Shown here: piece after piece, positions 1-9,015 of the stretch
How positions within the stretch are numbered: position 1 is the first letter of the stretch
How the letters are laid out: every line of letters starts with the position of its first letter
Assembly: GCF_001544795.2 (NCBI RefSeq)
Contig: NZ_FCOI02000002.1
Coordinates: 1 to 64,000 of the forward strand
Direction of reading: 5' to 3'
Length of the DNA: 64,000 nucleotides
Source of the DNA: Caballeronia temeraria
GTDB taxonomy: Bacteria > Pseudomonadota > Gammaproteobacteria > Burkholderiales > Burkholderiaceae
Program-made: the position numbers and the translations under genes
The notes under the pieces: model-generated
What the model saw: only the letters and a program-made list of their open reading frames with translations
Databases searched by the model: none
What the model was told of the DNA's origin: nothing

Positions 1-137
1 CGCCTCAAGGGTTCGCTGCGCCGGGCTTACGCCCGCCCTCGACCCGCCAAACCACCCACTGAGAATTCAAAAGAGGCCCAAAAGCAAAACGGGATCCAAC
101 AACAAAAACAACAACAAAAAGCAAAAACAAAAAAACC
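1..137. other. Intergenic left edge with A/C-rich tract
   Basis: No gene is supported here. Bases 22-35 form a short hairpin (CGGGC, loop TTAC, GCCCG). From about 97 to 135 the plus strand is almost only A and C, so a minus-strand transcript leaving ycgR would be very U-rich. It may act as a loose terminator for ycgR. flgK and flgL, which often follow flgJ in this family, are not in the window and may lie to the left. Confidence 0.5.
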
Positions 138-908
138 CTACTTAACCAAAGACCGCCTCTTCATCTCAAGCTGAGTAATCAACCGCTGAAGGGTATTCTC
201 AGCCGACCCCGGCATGGAAACAAACTTGAACCCGATGGTATATCGCCGATCCCCTTTCGCCGTCGTCGACTCGCGATGCGAAACCAGCTTCATATCCAGC
301 GTAACCCGTCCATTCGCGCTGAAATGCAGCTCGGCATCTTCCAGCACGATGCCCATCTCCAGATCCGCCACGCGCTCATCCGTCGTGCGCAACGCCACGC
401 CGCCCAGCGACAGGTCGTGCACCTCGAAGCGGAATCGCTCCCCATCCGGAAGCGTGCCCGTGCAAATGTAAGGATCGAGCACCGGCGCCTCGACGCGGAA
501 ATACTCGCGCCGCTGCATGTAATACAGCACCGGCGGAAAATCGACTTCGAACGCCGGGCGTCCGTCGAACATCGTCTCGCGCGGGCCCGGCGTCGTGAAC
601 TCGACGCGCACGCCATCCGGCGCCGCATTGAAAATCAGCTTCTGCGACGCAAGCACGCCACGGTTCTGCGTCTCGAGGCCGCCCCAGTCGAACGTGAAGC
701 GATGCGACGTCACATCGACGTCGAGCAATCGCGTCACGATCTGCCCGTCGCCGTATTGCGCCGTCAGAAAGTCGCCGCGATTGGCGAGATTGCGCAGCGC
801 CACGCCGATTTCCAACGGATTCCGCCGGCCGAAATCCACGATCGGCGCGATGTCCTCGTCGGCAAAGTCATGTTTTTGATTGGTGTTCATGGTGCTAGCC
901 GTGTTCAT
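138..908 (-). CDS. ycgR: Flagellar brake protein YcgR (PilZ domain, c-di-GMP receptor)
   Basis: 256 aa. The N-terminal half (to about residue 125) fits the YcgR-N domain that contacts the flagellar motor. The C-terminal half is a PilZ domain with both c-di-GMP signatures: RR at 133-134 with R138 (RRxxxR), and DLSLGG at 165-170 (DxSxxG). Known members bind c-di-GMP and slow motor rotation or bias switching. A near-consensus sigma-28 promoter lies 82-108 bases upstream, so it should be expressed late with the filament genes. It follows flgJ on the same strand but has its own promoter. Two in-frame ATGs (908 and 890) are possible and neither has a strong ribosome binding site. Confidence 0.93.
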   Translation of the reverse strand: MNTASTMNTNQKHDFADEDIAPIVDFGRRNPLEIGVALRNLANRGDFLTAQYGDGQIVTRLLDVDVTSHRFTFDWGGLETQNRGVLASQKLIFNAAPDGVRVEFTTPGPRETMFDGRPAFEVDFPPVLYYMQRREYFRVEAPVLDPYICTGTLPDGERFRFEVHDLSLGGVALRTTDERVADLEMGIVLEDAELHFSANGRVTLDMKLVSHRESTTAKGDRRYTIGFKFVSMPGSAENTLQRLITQLEMKRRSLVK

Positions 909-1205
909 TGTGCTCGCGCGCTGCCCTGATTCCCCCGAACATCGCGCGAAGATCCGAACCGAATCGGTCCGGCCTCTCGAATATTCAGGTTAGCGGCATA
1001 CCACTTTAAAAGTTTAGGGTCGCACGGCGAAAAATGTATGTGGTGCGCCGTCCCAACGAACGTAAAACGTTTGCCTCAGAGAGAAGTCCGGGCCAGCGCG
1101 CATTCGGCGCCCGAAATGCGCGCACGAGGCCCTTCACAGCAAGAAGGCGGCCGCAAACATCGGGGGAATGCGCGGCGTGGCCCGCGCGCCGGCGCCAGAC
1201 GAGCG
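909..1205. other. Intergenic ycgR-flgJ
   Basis: About 297 bases between the flgJ stop and the ycgR start, both on the minus strand. It holds the sigma-28 promoter of ycgR. I see no clear hairpin terminator for the flg operon in it and no additional gene. Confidence 0.5.
990..1016 (-). promoter_or_regulatory. Sigma-28 (FliA) promoter of ycgR
   Basis: Read on the minus strand: TAAACTTT, an 11-base spacer, then GCCGCTAA. The enterobacterial FliA consensus is TAAAGTTT, 11 bases, GCCGATAA, so this is 14 of 16 positions with exact spacing. Transcription would start near 983, about 75 bases before the ycgR start. Confidence 0.8.
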
Positions 1206-2264
1206 TCAGACGATCTGACGCATGATCGAGATGAGCTTCTTCGCGTACTGCGGATCGGTCGCGTAACCCGCTTTCTGCATGCCGTGCGCGAAGCCCGCGA
1301 CGTCGCGCGAAGCCTGAATCACCGGCGCGTATCGCGGATTGTTCTTGATGACGCTCGCGTAATCCGTGAGCGCGTCTTCGTACGAATCGTACGCGCGGAA
1401 TTTCTCGACGACTTTCTGCGGCCGCCCGTTGATGTATTCCGTCGTGACCGAATTCACCGTCTTGCCGGCCCAGTCCTTCGTCGCCTTCACGCCGAAGATG
1501 TTGTGGCTCGTCGTGCCGTCGGCTTGCTTGATCTCGCGCTTGCCCCAGCCCGATTCGAGCGCCGCCTGTCCGATGATGAAGCGCGCCGGAATGCCCGTCG
1601 CCGCGCTCGCGGCCTGCGCCGGCACGGCGAGTCTGTCGACGAACGCGTTGACCTTGTCCGAGCCGTTGCCGCGTGCCGGCGGCTCCAGCGAATCCGCCGC
1701 CGTGTAGCCCTTGCCCGCGAGCGCCGCGCTGCTCTTGTTGCCCTGCGCCGCCGCGTAAGCCTTGGCCATTGCGTTCATCGCGGCGAGATTGCCCGCGTTC
1801 GCGTCGAGATCGCCGCCGCCCGCGCCGCCCGACATGCCGCCGAGCGCCTGCATCGCGTTCATCGTGCCCGTGACGCCGCCCTTTCCGTCGGCGCCCGTCT
1901 GCGCGCCCGAATTGCGCATGAGCTGCTTCAGCATCATGTCCGCCACGCCGATGCCCTTCGACGACATCTGCTGCGACAACTGCTGATCGAGCATCGACGT
2001 GAAGGTTTTCGAGTCGTTCGAATCGAACGGGCTGTCCGAAGGCGTCGCGTCGCGCATGCTCTTCAGCATCATTTGCGTGAAGACGGCGTCGAACTGTTTG
2101 GCCGCTTCCTTGAGGCCTTGCTGCGGGTTCGCGCCGGCCTGCGCGCGCAAGGCGTCGAAGCCCTGCGTGTCGAGCGCGAAACGGTTCGAGAGATTCGAGA
2201 ATCCGCCGCTCGTATCGGTCGATGCCAGCGCGGCGCTGGCGATGCCGTTCGTGTTCGAGTTCAT
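1206..2264 (-). CDS. flgJ: Flagellar rod assembly protein / peptidoglycan hydrolase FlgJ
   Basis: 352 aa with the two-domain beta/gammaproteobacterial architecture. Residues about 48-118 are the rod-binding/cap domain (motif KEAAKQFDAVFTQMML). After a Gly/Ala-rich linker, residues about 203-352 form a glucosaminidase domain with the catalytic Glu (E237) in ALESGWG. The protein caps the growing rod in the periplasm and locally opens peptidoglycan. It is the last gene of the flgBCDEFGHIJ operon, 16 bases after flgI. Confidence 0.95.
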   Translation of the reverse strand: MNSNTNGIASAALASTDTSGGFSNLSNRFALDTQGFDALRAQAGANPQQGLKEAAKQFDAVFTQMMLKSMRDATPSDSPFDSNDSKTFTSMLDQQLSQQMSSKGIGVADMMLKQLMRNSGAQTGADGKGGVTGTMNAMQALGGMSGGAGGGDLDANAGNLAAMNAMAKAYAAAQGNKSSAALAGKGYTAADSLEPPARGNGSDKVNAFVDRLAVPAQAASAATGIPARFIIGQAALESGWGKREIKQADGTTSHNIFGVKATKDWAGKTVNSVTTEYINGRPQKVVEKFRAYDSYEDALTDYASVIKNNPRYAPVIQASRDVAGFAHGMQKAGYATDPQYAKKLISIMRQIV

Positions 2265-2280
2265 AGGTTCTTATTCGTTT

Positions 2281-3408
2281 TTAGATGATTTCGAGGTCTG
2301 CGCGCAGCGCGCCCGCGGCCTTCATCGACTGAAGGATCGAGATGAGATCCGCCGGCGTCGCGCCGAGCGCGTTGAGCGCCTTCACGACATCCGCGAGATT
2401 CGCGCCCGCCGAGAGCATCTTGAGCGCGCCGCTGTCCTGCTTCAGCTGAATCGACGATTCCTTCGCCGCGACCGTCTGGCCGTTCGAGAACGCGCCCGGC
2501 TGGCTCACCGCCGTCTTCGTGTTGATGACGACCGACAGATTGCCGTGAGCCACAGCGCAGTTCTGCAGCGTCACCATCTGATTCATGACGATGGAACCCG
2601 TGCGCGCGTTCAGAATCACCTTCGCGGCGGCCTGCGCCGGACGCACGTCGATGTTCTGCAACTGCGCCATGAACGAAACCTGCTCGCCCGGGTCCTGCGG
2701 CGCGCGCAGTTGAATGGTGCGGCCATCGAGCGCGAGCGCCGTGCCCATGCCGAACTGGTTGTTCACCGCCGCGACGATGCGCTGCGTCGTGTCGAAATCC
2801 ATGTCGCGCAGTTCCATCTGCATGACGCCGCCCTGCTGCTGCAACGCCGAAGGCACCGCGCGCTCGACGATCGCGCCCGCCGTGATGCGCCCGACCGCGA
2901 GCTGGTTCACCTGCACCTTGCTGCCGTTCGCGCTCGCGCCCGCGCCGCCGACGACGAGATTGCCCTGCGCCATCGCGTACACCTGACCGTCGGCGCCCTT
3001 CAGCGGCGACATCAGCAGCGTGCCGCCGCGCAAACTCTTTGCGTTGCCGAGCGACGAAACCGTCACGTCGATCGCTTCGCCGGGACGCGAAAACGGCGGC
3101 AGCGTGGCCGTCACCATCACGGCGGCCACGTTCTTCAACTGCATGTTCGACGACGTCGCCGAATTCACCGTGATGCCGAGATTGCCGAGCATGTTGGTGA
3201 GCGATTGCGTCGTGAACGGCGTCTGCATCGTCTGGTCGCCGGTGCCGTCGAGACCGACCACGAGACCGTAGCCGATCAGCGGATTGTCACGCACGCCCTG
3301 AAACGAAACGAGGTCTTTCAGGCGTTCGGCGTGCGCCTGATGCACCGAACCGATGGCGACGAGCGCCGCTGCGAGCGAGAACGAAACGAAACGGAGAAAC
3401 GGATTCAT
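2281..3408 (-). CDS. flgI: Flagellar P-ring protein FlgI
   Basis: 375 aa, the usual FlgI length. A Sec signal peptide covers residues 1-27, ending AHA before ERLKDL. The mature N-terminus carries the family motifs [20 protein letters not shown] and, further on, the conserved block ending in SGAL and [14 protein letters not shown]. It polymerises around the rod in the periplasm as the P-ring bushing. It starts two bases after the flgH stop, which suggests translational coupling of the two ring genes. Confidence 0.97.
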   Translation of the reverse strand: MNPFLRFVSFSLAAALVAIGSVHQAHAERLKDLVSFQGVRDNPLIGYGLVVGLDGTGDQTMQTPFTTQSLTNMLGNLGITVNSATSSNMQLKNVAAVMVTATLPPFSRPGEAIDVTVSSLGNAKSLRGGTLLMSPLKGADGQVYAMAQGNLVVGGAGASANGSKVQVNQLAVGRITAGAIVERAVPSALQQQGGVMQMELRDMDFDTTQRIVAAVNNQFGMGTALALDGRTIQLRAPQDPGEQVSFMAQLQNIDVRPAQAAAKVILNARTGSIVMNQMVTLQNCAVAHGNLSVVINTKTAVSQPGAFSNGQTVAAKESSIQLKQDSGALKMLSAGANLADVVKALNALGATPADLISILQSMKAAGALRADLEII

Positions 3409-3410
3409 GA

Positions 3411-4118
3411 TCAGAACGGCGCGACGTTGAGGAAGAAGCGTTGGAGCCAGCCCATGTTTTCAGCTTCGTCGATATAACCCTTCGCCGAGTATTCGATCTT
3501 CGCGTCGGCGACTTGCGTGGAAAAGACGGTGTTGCTGCCCGAGATGGTCGTCGGGTTGACGACGCCCGAGAAGCGCACGAATTCGTTGCCCTGGTTGATG
3601 AGCATCTGCTTCTCGCCGCTCACCTGCAGGTTGCCGTTGGGCAGGACGTCCGTGACGGTCACGGTCAGCGTGCCGCTGAACGTGTTCGCCGCGCTCGCGC
3701 CGCCCGCGGCGGTGAACTTGTTCGCGCCGGTCGCCGAGAGATTCGTGTTGTTGAAGAGACCGCCGAAGATGCCGGGCGTCGTCGGGACCGCGAACGACGC
3801 ATTGCCGCCGCGATTGGTGTTCGCCGCCGACGACTTCGTCGCGTTGACGTTTTCCGAGATCACGATGGTCAGGATGTCGCCCACGTTGCGCGGACGCTGG
3901 TCTTCGAACAGCGGCCTGCCCGCGTAGCCCGCGTTGTAGATCGCGCCGGGCGAGCGCGTGCCGACGGGCGGCTGCGGCGGACGCGCGGTCATCGGCTGCT
4001 GGATGATCGGCTCTTTCGGCACGAGGCCGCATGCGGCGACCGTTGCGCCGAGCGCGGCAACCGAAGCGAAGCGCAGAGCACGGATCGAAGCCCGCGCGAT
4101 GATGTGAAGTGACGACAT
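3411..4118 (-). CDS. flgH: Flagellar L-ring lipoprotein FlgH
   Basis: 235 aa. The N-terminus has a lipoprotein signal with the lipobox cysteine C30 (VAAC), consistent with the outer-membrane L-ring. Recognisable FlgH blocks are GSLY-like [23 protein letters not shown] and the C-terminal [16 protein letters not shown]. It forms the outer-membrane bushing with FlgI. It lies between flgG (76 bases upstream) and flgI. Confidence 0.96.
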   Translation of the reverse strand: MSSLHIIARASIRALRFASVAALGATVAACGLVPKEPIIQQPMTARPPQPPVGTRSPGAIYNAGYAGRPLFEDQRPRNVGDILTIVISENVNATKSSAANTNRGGNASFAVPTTPGIFGGLFNNTNLSATGANKFTAAGGASAANTFSGTLTVTVTDVLPNGNLQVSGEKQMLINQGNEFVRFSGVVNPTTISGSNTVFSTQVADAKIEYSAKGYIDEAENMGWLQRFFLNVAPF

Positions 4119-4194
4119 CGTGATAACTCTTTTGAAGCGAAATTAGCGTTAGTGTGACGCCGTCATCGCGAATCCCATCCGTCGAATAGAGGGG

Positions 4195-4983
4195 TTAAAC
4201 CTGCATCTGCGACAGCGTTTGCAACATCTGGTCGGACGTGGTCACGGCCTTGCTGTTGATTTCGTACGCGCGCTGGGTCTGGATCATGTTGACCAGTTCC
4301 TGCACCACGTTCACGTTCGACGCTTCCACGTAGCCCTGCTGCAACGAGCCCGCGCCGTTCAATCCCGGCTGCGACACGTTCGGCGCGCCCGAGCTGCTCG
4401 TTTCGGAGAACAGGTTTTCGCCGCGCGCATCGAGACCGGCCGGGTTGATGAAGGTCGCGAGCGTGACCTGGCCGACGGTGGTGCTCGTCGTGCTGTTCGC
4501 GGTCGTCACCGACACCGTGCCGTCCGAGCCGATGGTGATCCCGGTCGCGTTCTGCGGAATCGTGATCGCCGGATTCAGCTGATAGCCGCTCGACGTGACG
4601 AGCTGGCCCTGCGAGTTGGTCTGGAACGAGCCGTCGCGCGTGTAGGCGGTCGAGCCGTCGGGCATCGTCACCTGGAAGAAGCCCTGGCCGTTGATCGCGA
4701 CATCCTTCGAGTTGCCGGTCTGTTGCAGGTTGCCCTGCGTGTAGAGGCGCTCCGTTGCGACCTGCTGCACGCCGGTGCCGAGCTGCACGCCCGACGCGAG
4801 CTCGGTTTGCTGCGTCGAATTCGCGCCCGGCTGGCGCGTCGTCTGATACAGCAGATCCTCGAACACCGCGCGCGAACCCTTGAAGCCGTTCGTGCTCACG
4901 TTGGCGAGGTTGTTCGAGATGGTGTCCATCTGCGCCTGCTGCGCGTTCATGCCGGTCGCGGCGATGTAGAGAGAGCGATTCAT
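4195..4983 (-). CDS. flgG: Flagellar distal rod protein FlgG
   Basis: 262 aa, the typical length. The N-terminal rod/hook motif reads [17 protein letters not shown] followed by [15 protein letters not shown], and the C-terminus ends [19 protein letters not shown], the heptad helices that pack the axial core. It forms the distal rod below the hook. It is paralogous to neighbouring flgF and flgE and sits in the expected order. Confidence 0.97.
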   Translation of the reverse strand: MNRSLYIAATGMNAQQAQMDTISNNLANVSTNGFKGSRAVFEDLLYQTTRQPGANSTQQTELASGVQLGTGVQQVATERLYTQGNLQQTGNSKDVAINGQGFFQVTMPDGSTAYTRDGSFQTNSQGQLVTSSGYQLNPAITIPQNATGITIGSDGTVSVTTANSTTSTTVGQVTLATFINPAGLDARGENLFSETSSSGAPNVSQPGLNGAGSLQQGYVEASNVNVVQELVNMIQTQRAYEINSKAVTTSDQMLQTLSQMQV

Positions 4984-5029
4984 CTTGTTTCGTATCCTGT
5001 CTAGCTGGCGTGTGCAGCTTGTTTGCCGC

Positions 5030-5782
5030 TTAAGAGAAGTTGAGCAGCTTGTTGGCCGACTGTTCGTTCTGGTCGGCCGATTCCATCAGCTTCGTCTGCA
5101 TCTGGAATTGCCGGGCGTTGGTGATCATCGAGACCATCGCGGAGACCGGGTTCACGTTGCTGCCTTCGAGCGCGCCGCCGGTCACGACCACGTTCGGGTC
5201 CGCATCGGCGGGATCGCCCGTCGCGGTTCGAAAGAGCCCGTCGTCGCCGCGCGTGAGCGACGCCGGATCGGGATTCACGAGCTTCAGCTGATCCACGACC
5301 GCGATCGCCGTCGGCGGGTCGCCCGGAATCAGCGCGGAGATCGTGCCGTCCTTGCCGACCGTGACTTCCGCGCCCGGCGGAATCGACAGCGGGCCGCTGT
5401 TGCCGAGCACCGGCAGATTGTTCGCCGTGACGAGCTGACCGTTCTGATCCACGTGCAGATTGCCGGCGCGCGTGTACGCCTCGCTGCCGTCCGCCGCCTG
5501 CACGGACAACCAGCCCTGGCCCTGCACGGCGACGTCGAGCGGATTGCCGGTCTGCTGGATCGGCCCCGCCGAGTAGTCCGCATTCGGCGTCGACGAGAGC
5601 ACGAAAGTGCGCGTCGTGCCATCGGCGGACTGGTCCTCGAACGACATCGGCACCTGGCGGAACGCCGCGAGCTGCGCCTTGAAACCCGTGGTCGACGTGT
5701 TCGCGAGGTTGTTCGCCACGACGGCCTGCTGCTCGAGCGCCTGGCTTGCGCCGGTCATCGCGGTGTAGATCAGACGGTCCAT
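5030..5782 (-). CDS. flgF: Flagellar proximal rod protein FlgF
   Basis: 250 aa. It begins [19 protein letters not shown] followed by [14 protein letters not shown], the FlgF/FlgG-family N-terminal helix and loop, and ends with a coiled C-terminal helix containing [17 protein letters not shown]. The central domain contains QGQGWLSVQ and [11 protein letters not shown], as in other rod proteins. It is a proximal rod component, located between flgE and flgG. Confidence 0.96.
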   Translation of the reverse strand: MDRLIYTAMTGASQALEQQAVVANNLANTSTTGFKAQLAAFRQVPMSFEDQSADGTTRTFVLSSTPNADYSAGPIQQTGNPLDVAVQGQGWLSVQAADGSEAYTRAGNLHVDQNGQLVTANNLPVLGNSGPLSIPPGAEVTVGKDGTISALIPGDPPTAIAVVDQLKLVNPDPASLTRGDDGLFRTATGDPADADPNVVVTGGALEGSNVNPVSAMVSMITNARQFQMQTKLMESADQNEQSANKLLNFS

Positions 5783-5831
5783 GAATCGCTTCCTTCTTCC
5801 CTAATGCGTCAAGTTCGCGTGCAAACGACGC

Positions 5832-7079
5832 TTACAGATTGATCAGCGTCTGATCGACGGTCTGCTGCGTCTTGATCGTCTGCGCGTTCGCCTGATAGTT
5901 GCGCTGCGCGGTGATCAGATTCACGAGCTCGCTCGTCAGGTCGACGTTGGAGTTTTCCACCGCGCCGCCCTGCAGCGTGCCGTGGTTGGTCGAGCCCGGC
6001 ACGCCGACCTGCGGTGCGCCCGACGCGGCGGTCTGCGCGTACACGTTGCCGCCGAGATTCTGCAAACCGTTCTGGTTGTTGAAGTTGGCGATGGCAATTT
6101 GCCCGAGCGCTTTCGTTGCGCCGTTCGAGTAGTTGCCCGTCAGCGTGCCGTCGGTGCCGACCGTGAAGCCCGTCAGTTCGCCCGTGCTGTTGCCGTCCTG
6201 CACGATGTTCGTCACGCCGTCTTTCGCGCCGTACTGCGTGGTGCCGTTGAGGTTGATCGTGAGCGACTGCTGCGTCGCGCCGCCGTCCGCGCCGTTCGGA
6301 ATCGAGAACGTGAACTTGCCCACGTCGGCCGTCGCCGCGCCGCTCGTGTCGGTGGTGCCGCTCAACGTGCCGGACGAATTGAACTGCATGTTGCCGAGCG
6401 AAATCGGCGAGCTGGCCGGGTCGCCGTAGGTCGCGTACGCCTTCCACGAGTTCGAGGTCGTGTCCTTCGCGAAGTACACGGACACCTTCTGCGTGCCGCC
6501 GAGCGAGTCGTACACGTCGACGGAAGTCGAGTGATTGAAGGTGGTCGAGTCGGTCGGATCGAAGTTGCCGGTCGGCGCGGTGTCCTGCGAGTTCAGGTTG
6601 AACGCGGCCGTGATGTTCTTGGTCGCGATCGGCGCGACGTTCGACGTCGGCACGGTCAACGGCACGGTGCTCGCGCTGTTGATCACGCCGTTCGAGTTCG
6701 CGGCGTAGCCCATCAGTTGCAGACCGGCCGCGTTGACGATGCGCCCCTGGTTGTCGAGATGGAACACGCCGTTGCGCGAGTACACGCTCGAGCCGTTGTT
6801 CGACAACTGATAGAAACCGTTGCCGTTGATCGCGACGTCGAGCGCCTGATTGGTCGACGTGATCGTGCCTTGCGAGAACTGCTGCTGCACTTCCGCGAGC
6901 TGCGTGCCGATGCCGATCTGATTGCTGACGGCCGTGGCCATCGAGCTCGCGTACATGTCGGCGAACTGCGCGGAGCCCTGCTTGAAGCCGACGGTGTTCG
7001 CGTTCGCGATGTTGTTGCCGATGACGTCGAGGTCGCTCGATGCGGCGCCCAGACCGCTCAGTGCTTGTTGATAACTCAT
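5832..7079 (-). CDS. flgE: Flagellar hook protein FlgE
   Basis: 415 aa from the ATG at 7079, preceded by GGAGAAAC. An in-frame extension to 7154 exists but lacks hook-family sequence and a ribosome site. N-terminus SYQQALSGLGAASSDLDVIG then NNIANANTVGFKQG; C-terminus VDLTSELVNLITAQRNYQAN, both typical of FlgE. The Ser/Thr/Asn-rich middle is the surface-exposed hook domain. Its export depends on the FlgD cap encoded just upstream. Confidence 0.96.
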   Translation of the reverse strand: MSYQQALSGLGAASSDLDVIGNNIANANTVGFKQGSAQFADMYASSMATAVSNQIGIGTQLAEVQQQFSQGTITSTNQALDVAINGNGFYQLSNNGSSVYSRNGVFHLDNQGRIVNAAGLQLMGYAANSNGVINSASTVPLTVPTSNVAPIATKNITAAFNLNSQDTAPTGNFDPTDSTTFNHSTSVDVYDSLGGTQKVSVYFAKDTTSNSWKAYATYGDPASSPISLGNMQFNSSGTLSGTTDTSGAATADVGKFTFSIPNGADGGATQQSLTINLNGTTQYGAKDGVTNIVQDGNSTGELTGFTVGTDGTLTGNYSNGATKALGQIAIANFNNQNGLQNLGGNVYAQTAASGAPQVGVPGSTNHGTLQGGAVENSNVDLTSELVNLITAQRNYQANAQTIKTQQTVDQTLINL

Positions 7080-7122
7080 GTGTTTCTCCGCGACGAGCCC
7101 GCGCCCGTCCTGATGGATCGAA

Positions 7123-7833
7123 TTAAAGAATCGACGCGACGCCCGACAGCGCAACCGTGGAGCCGTTCGAGAGCTTGAGGCCCGGCGCGCCGCCGGACAT
7201 CTGCACGACGCTCTGCACTTGCGAAGCCGCGAGCGTCGTCGCGGTGGCCTGCTGGCCGTTGATCGTGCCTTGCGCGGTGATCGTGTAGGAGCCGTCGGCG
7301 AGCGTGGCGCCCTTCGAATCGACCGGCGTCCAGCCCGTCACCGGCACGACGCCCGCGCCTTGCGCGCCGAGGTCGAGCGTGTTGACGATCTGGCCCGACG
7401 AATTCTTCACGACGATCTGCAGATCGCTCACATCGTTGGCGAGCTGCACGCCGAAGCCCGACGACGCGCCCTTCGACACCGTCACGTTGTTGCCCGCCGC
7501 GAGCACGTTCGAGCCGATGAGCAGCGCGGCCTGCGTCTGCTGGCCGGCGGAAAGCTGCGTTGCGAGTGACGACAGCGACGTGTTCAACTGGCCGATGCCC
7601 GTCACCGTGTTGATCTGCGCGAGCTGCGAGGTCATCTGCGAGCTGTCGGCGGGATTGGTCGGATCCTGATTCTTCAGCTGCGTCACGAGCAGCGTGAGGA
7701 AGGTGTTCTGCAGATCGGAGCCCGAGGTCGAGCTCGTCGAGCTGGACGACGCCGACGAAGCGCCGTTCATGGTGTCGAGCAGCGTCTGCGACACCGTGGT
7801 GCCGTTGCTGCCGATGGTTGTGCTGGTCGTCAC
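7123..7833 (-). CDS. flgD: Flagellar hook-capping protein FlgD
   Basis: 236 aa. The conserved FlgD N-terminal block FLTLLVTQLKNQDPTNPADS lies at about residues 46-65, followed by the QLAQINTVTGIGQLN segment. The C-terminal half has the FLG-D Ig-like and Tudor-like folds (WTPVDSKGATLADGSYTI). It forms the scaffold cap on which FlgE subunits add. It is 43 bases ahead of flgE. Confidence 0.95.
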   Translation of the reverse strand: MTTSTTIGSNGTTVSQTLLDTMNGASSASSSSTSSTSGSDLQNTFLTLLVTQLKNQDPTNPADSSQMTSQLAQINTVTGIGQLNTSLSSLATQLSAGQQTQAALLIGSNVLAAGNNVTVSKGASSGFGVQLANDVSDLQIVVKNSSGQIVNTLDLGAQGAGVVPVTGWTPVDSKGATLADGSYTITAQGTINGQQATATTLAASQVQSVVQMSGGAPGLKLSNGSTVALSGVASIL

Positions 7834-7857
7834 GTTGTGTTCCTTGAGGTGTCTCTA

Positions 7858-8283
7858 TCAGGTTCCGATGGTCAGGGTCTTGAGCATCAATTGCTTGGCG
7901 GTGTTGAGCGTTTCGACGTTCGCCTGATAGGAACGCGACGCGGAAATCATGTTGACCATTTCCTGCACCGGATCGACGTTGGGCAGCGTCACATAGCCGT
8001 CCGCGTTCGCCGCCGGGTTGCTCGGGTCGTAGCTGGTTTTCATCGGGGTCGGGTCGTCGACCACGCCGGTCACCTGCACGCCGCCGACCTGCTGGCCCGA
8101 CGCGGTCCGCGCGCCGCCGAGCGGATCGACCGCGAACACGACCTGCTTGGCCTTGTACGGCTGGCCGTCCGGGCCGGTCGTGCTGTCCGCGTTCGCGAGA
8201 TTCGACGCGGTGACGTTCAGGCGCTGCGCCTGGGCGGACATCGCCGAGCCGGCGACGTTGAAGATGTTCATCAAAGAGGGCAT
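7858..8283 (-). CDS. flgC: Flagellar proximal rod protein FlgC
   Basis: 141 aa from the ATG at 8283, preceded by AGGAGAAC; an upstream in-frame start at 8304 would overlap flgB. N-terminal rod motif [20 protein letters not shown] then [10 protein letters not shown]-terminal [20 protein letters not shown]. It forms the proximal rod with FlgB and FlgF. Confidence 0.96.
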   Translation of the reverse strand: MPSLMNIFNVAGSAMSAQAQRLNVTASNLANADSTTGPDGQPYKAKQVVFAVDPLGGARTASGQQVGGVQVTGVVDDPTPMKTSYDPSNPAANADGYVTLPNVDPVQEMVNMISASRSYQANVETLNTAKQLMLKTLTIGT

Positions 8284-8300
8284 GTGTTCTCCTGCTGCGC

Positions 8301-8780
8301 TCAACTATTCGACGTAATCGCCGACAACATCGATTTGATCTGCGACGACAGCACCGTCATGCCGGCCTCGAAATGCAGCGCGTTGTCCGCGAACTGCACG
8401 CGTTCCGCGTCGAGGTCGACCGTGTTGCCGTCGAGCGAAGGCTGGCTCGGCACGCGATAGGCGAGCTTGCCGTAGTCGTCGCTCGAACCGCCCGACGCGG
8501 ACAGCGTCGACGTGCCGCTCATGTGGCCCTTGGCCGTCGTCGCCAGGCCGCCGCTCGAACTCACGCTGACGGGTTGCGCCATCTTCAGCGTCGAGCCGTT
8601 CGAAGCGCCGCCGCCGTGCTTGAGCGCGCCCGCGAGCGCGCTCGAGAAATCGACGTCGCGCGCCTTGTAGCCGGGCGTGTCGGCGTTGGCGATATTCGAC
8701 GACAGCAATTCCTGCCGGTAAGCGCGCACGTCGAGCGCCTCACGGCCAAATGCGAATTCCTTGTCGAGTTTGTCCAGCAT
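8301..8780 (-). CDS. flgB: Flagellar proximal rod protein FlgB
   Basis: 159 aa from the ATG at 8780, preceded by AGGAGAAACC. Motifs: [19 protein letters not shown] and [19 protein letters not shown] at the N-terminus, and [19 protein letters not shown] at the C-terminus. It is the first gene of the minus-strand flgBCDEFGHIJ operon, divergent from flgA, and an inverted repeat with FlhDC-box geometry lies 77-112 bases upstream. Confidence 0.96.
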   Translation of the reverse strand: MLDKLDKEFAFGREALDVRAYRQELLSSNIANADTPGYKARDVDFSSALAGALKHGGGASNGSTLKMAQPVSVSSSGGLATTAKGHMSGTSTLSASGGSSDDYGKLAYRVPSQPSLDGNTVDLDAERVQFADNALHFEAGMTVLSSQIKSMLSAITSNS

Positions 8781-8856
8781 GGCGGTTTCTCCTGTCGGCG
8801 GTGCCGAGGCCTTTTTGCATGACACGCATCTTAGGAGCGGCGCGCAATAACTAATC

Positions 8857-8892
8857 CGACGAATAACCGGGAAACGGGGCCTCTATTCGACG
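8857..8892. promoter_or_regulatory. Candidate FlhDC box between flgB and flgA
   Basis: An inverted repeat with arms CGACGAATAAC and CTCTATTCGACG: AATA and TATT cores in opposite orientation, 18 bases apart. E. coli FlhD4C2 boxes are AATAGCG-type half-sites in the same arrangement. The same architecture recurs upstream of flhB and flhF. Placed between two divergent flagellar operons, one site could serve both. The binding factor is inferred; flhDC itself is not in the window. Confidence 0.55.
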
Positions 8893-9015
8893 CTTGCGTT
8901 ATCCCGCCGATATCTAGAATTCGTTTCGTAGCCGATTGCGGGTCTCATTCCCGCCGCAATCGAAGGCAGTCGCCGCCTCGTGTGCGGCCCGATCGAATCA
9001 GGCAGGAGAAAGTTG

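Noticed and set aside
4177..4199. Half of the flagellar inverted repeat (GTCGAATAGAGG) between flgG and flgH
   Set aside because: Only one arm is present, and an internal promoter is not needed in a contiguous operon.
7080..7154. 25-codon N-terminal extension of FlgE
   Set aside because: The ribosome site and the family N-terminus both place the start at 7079.
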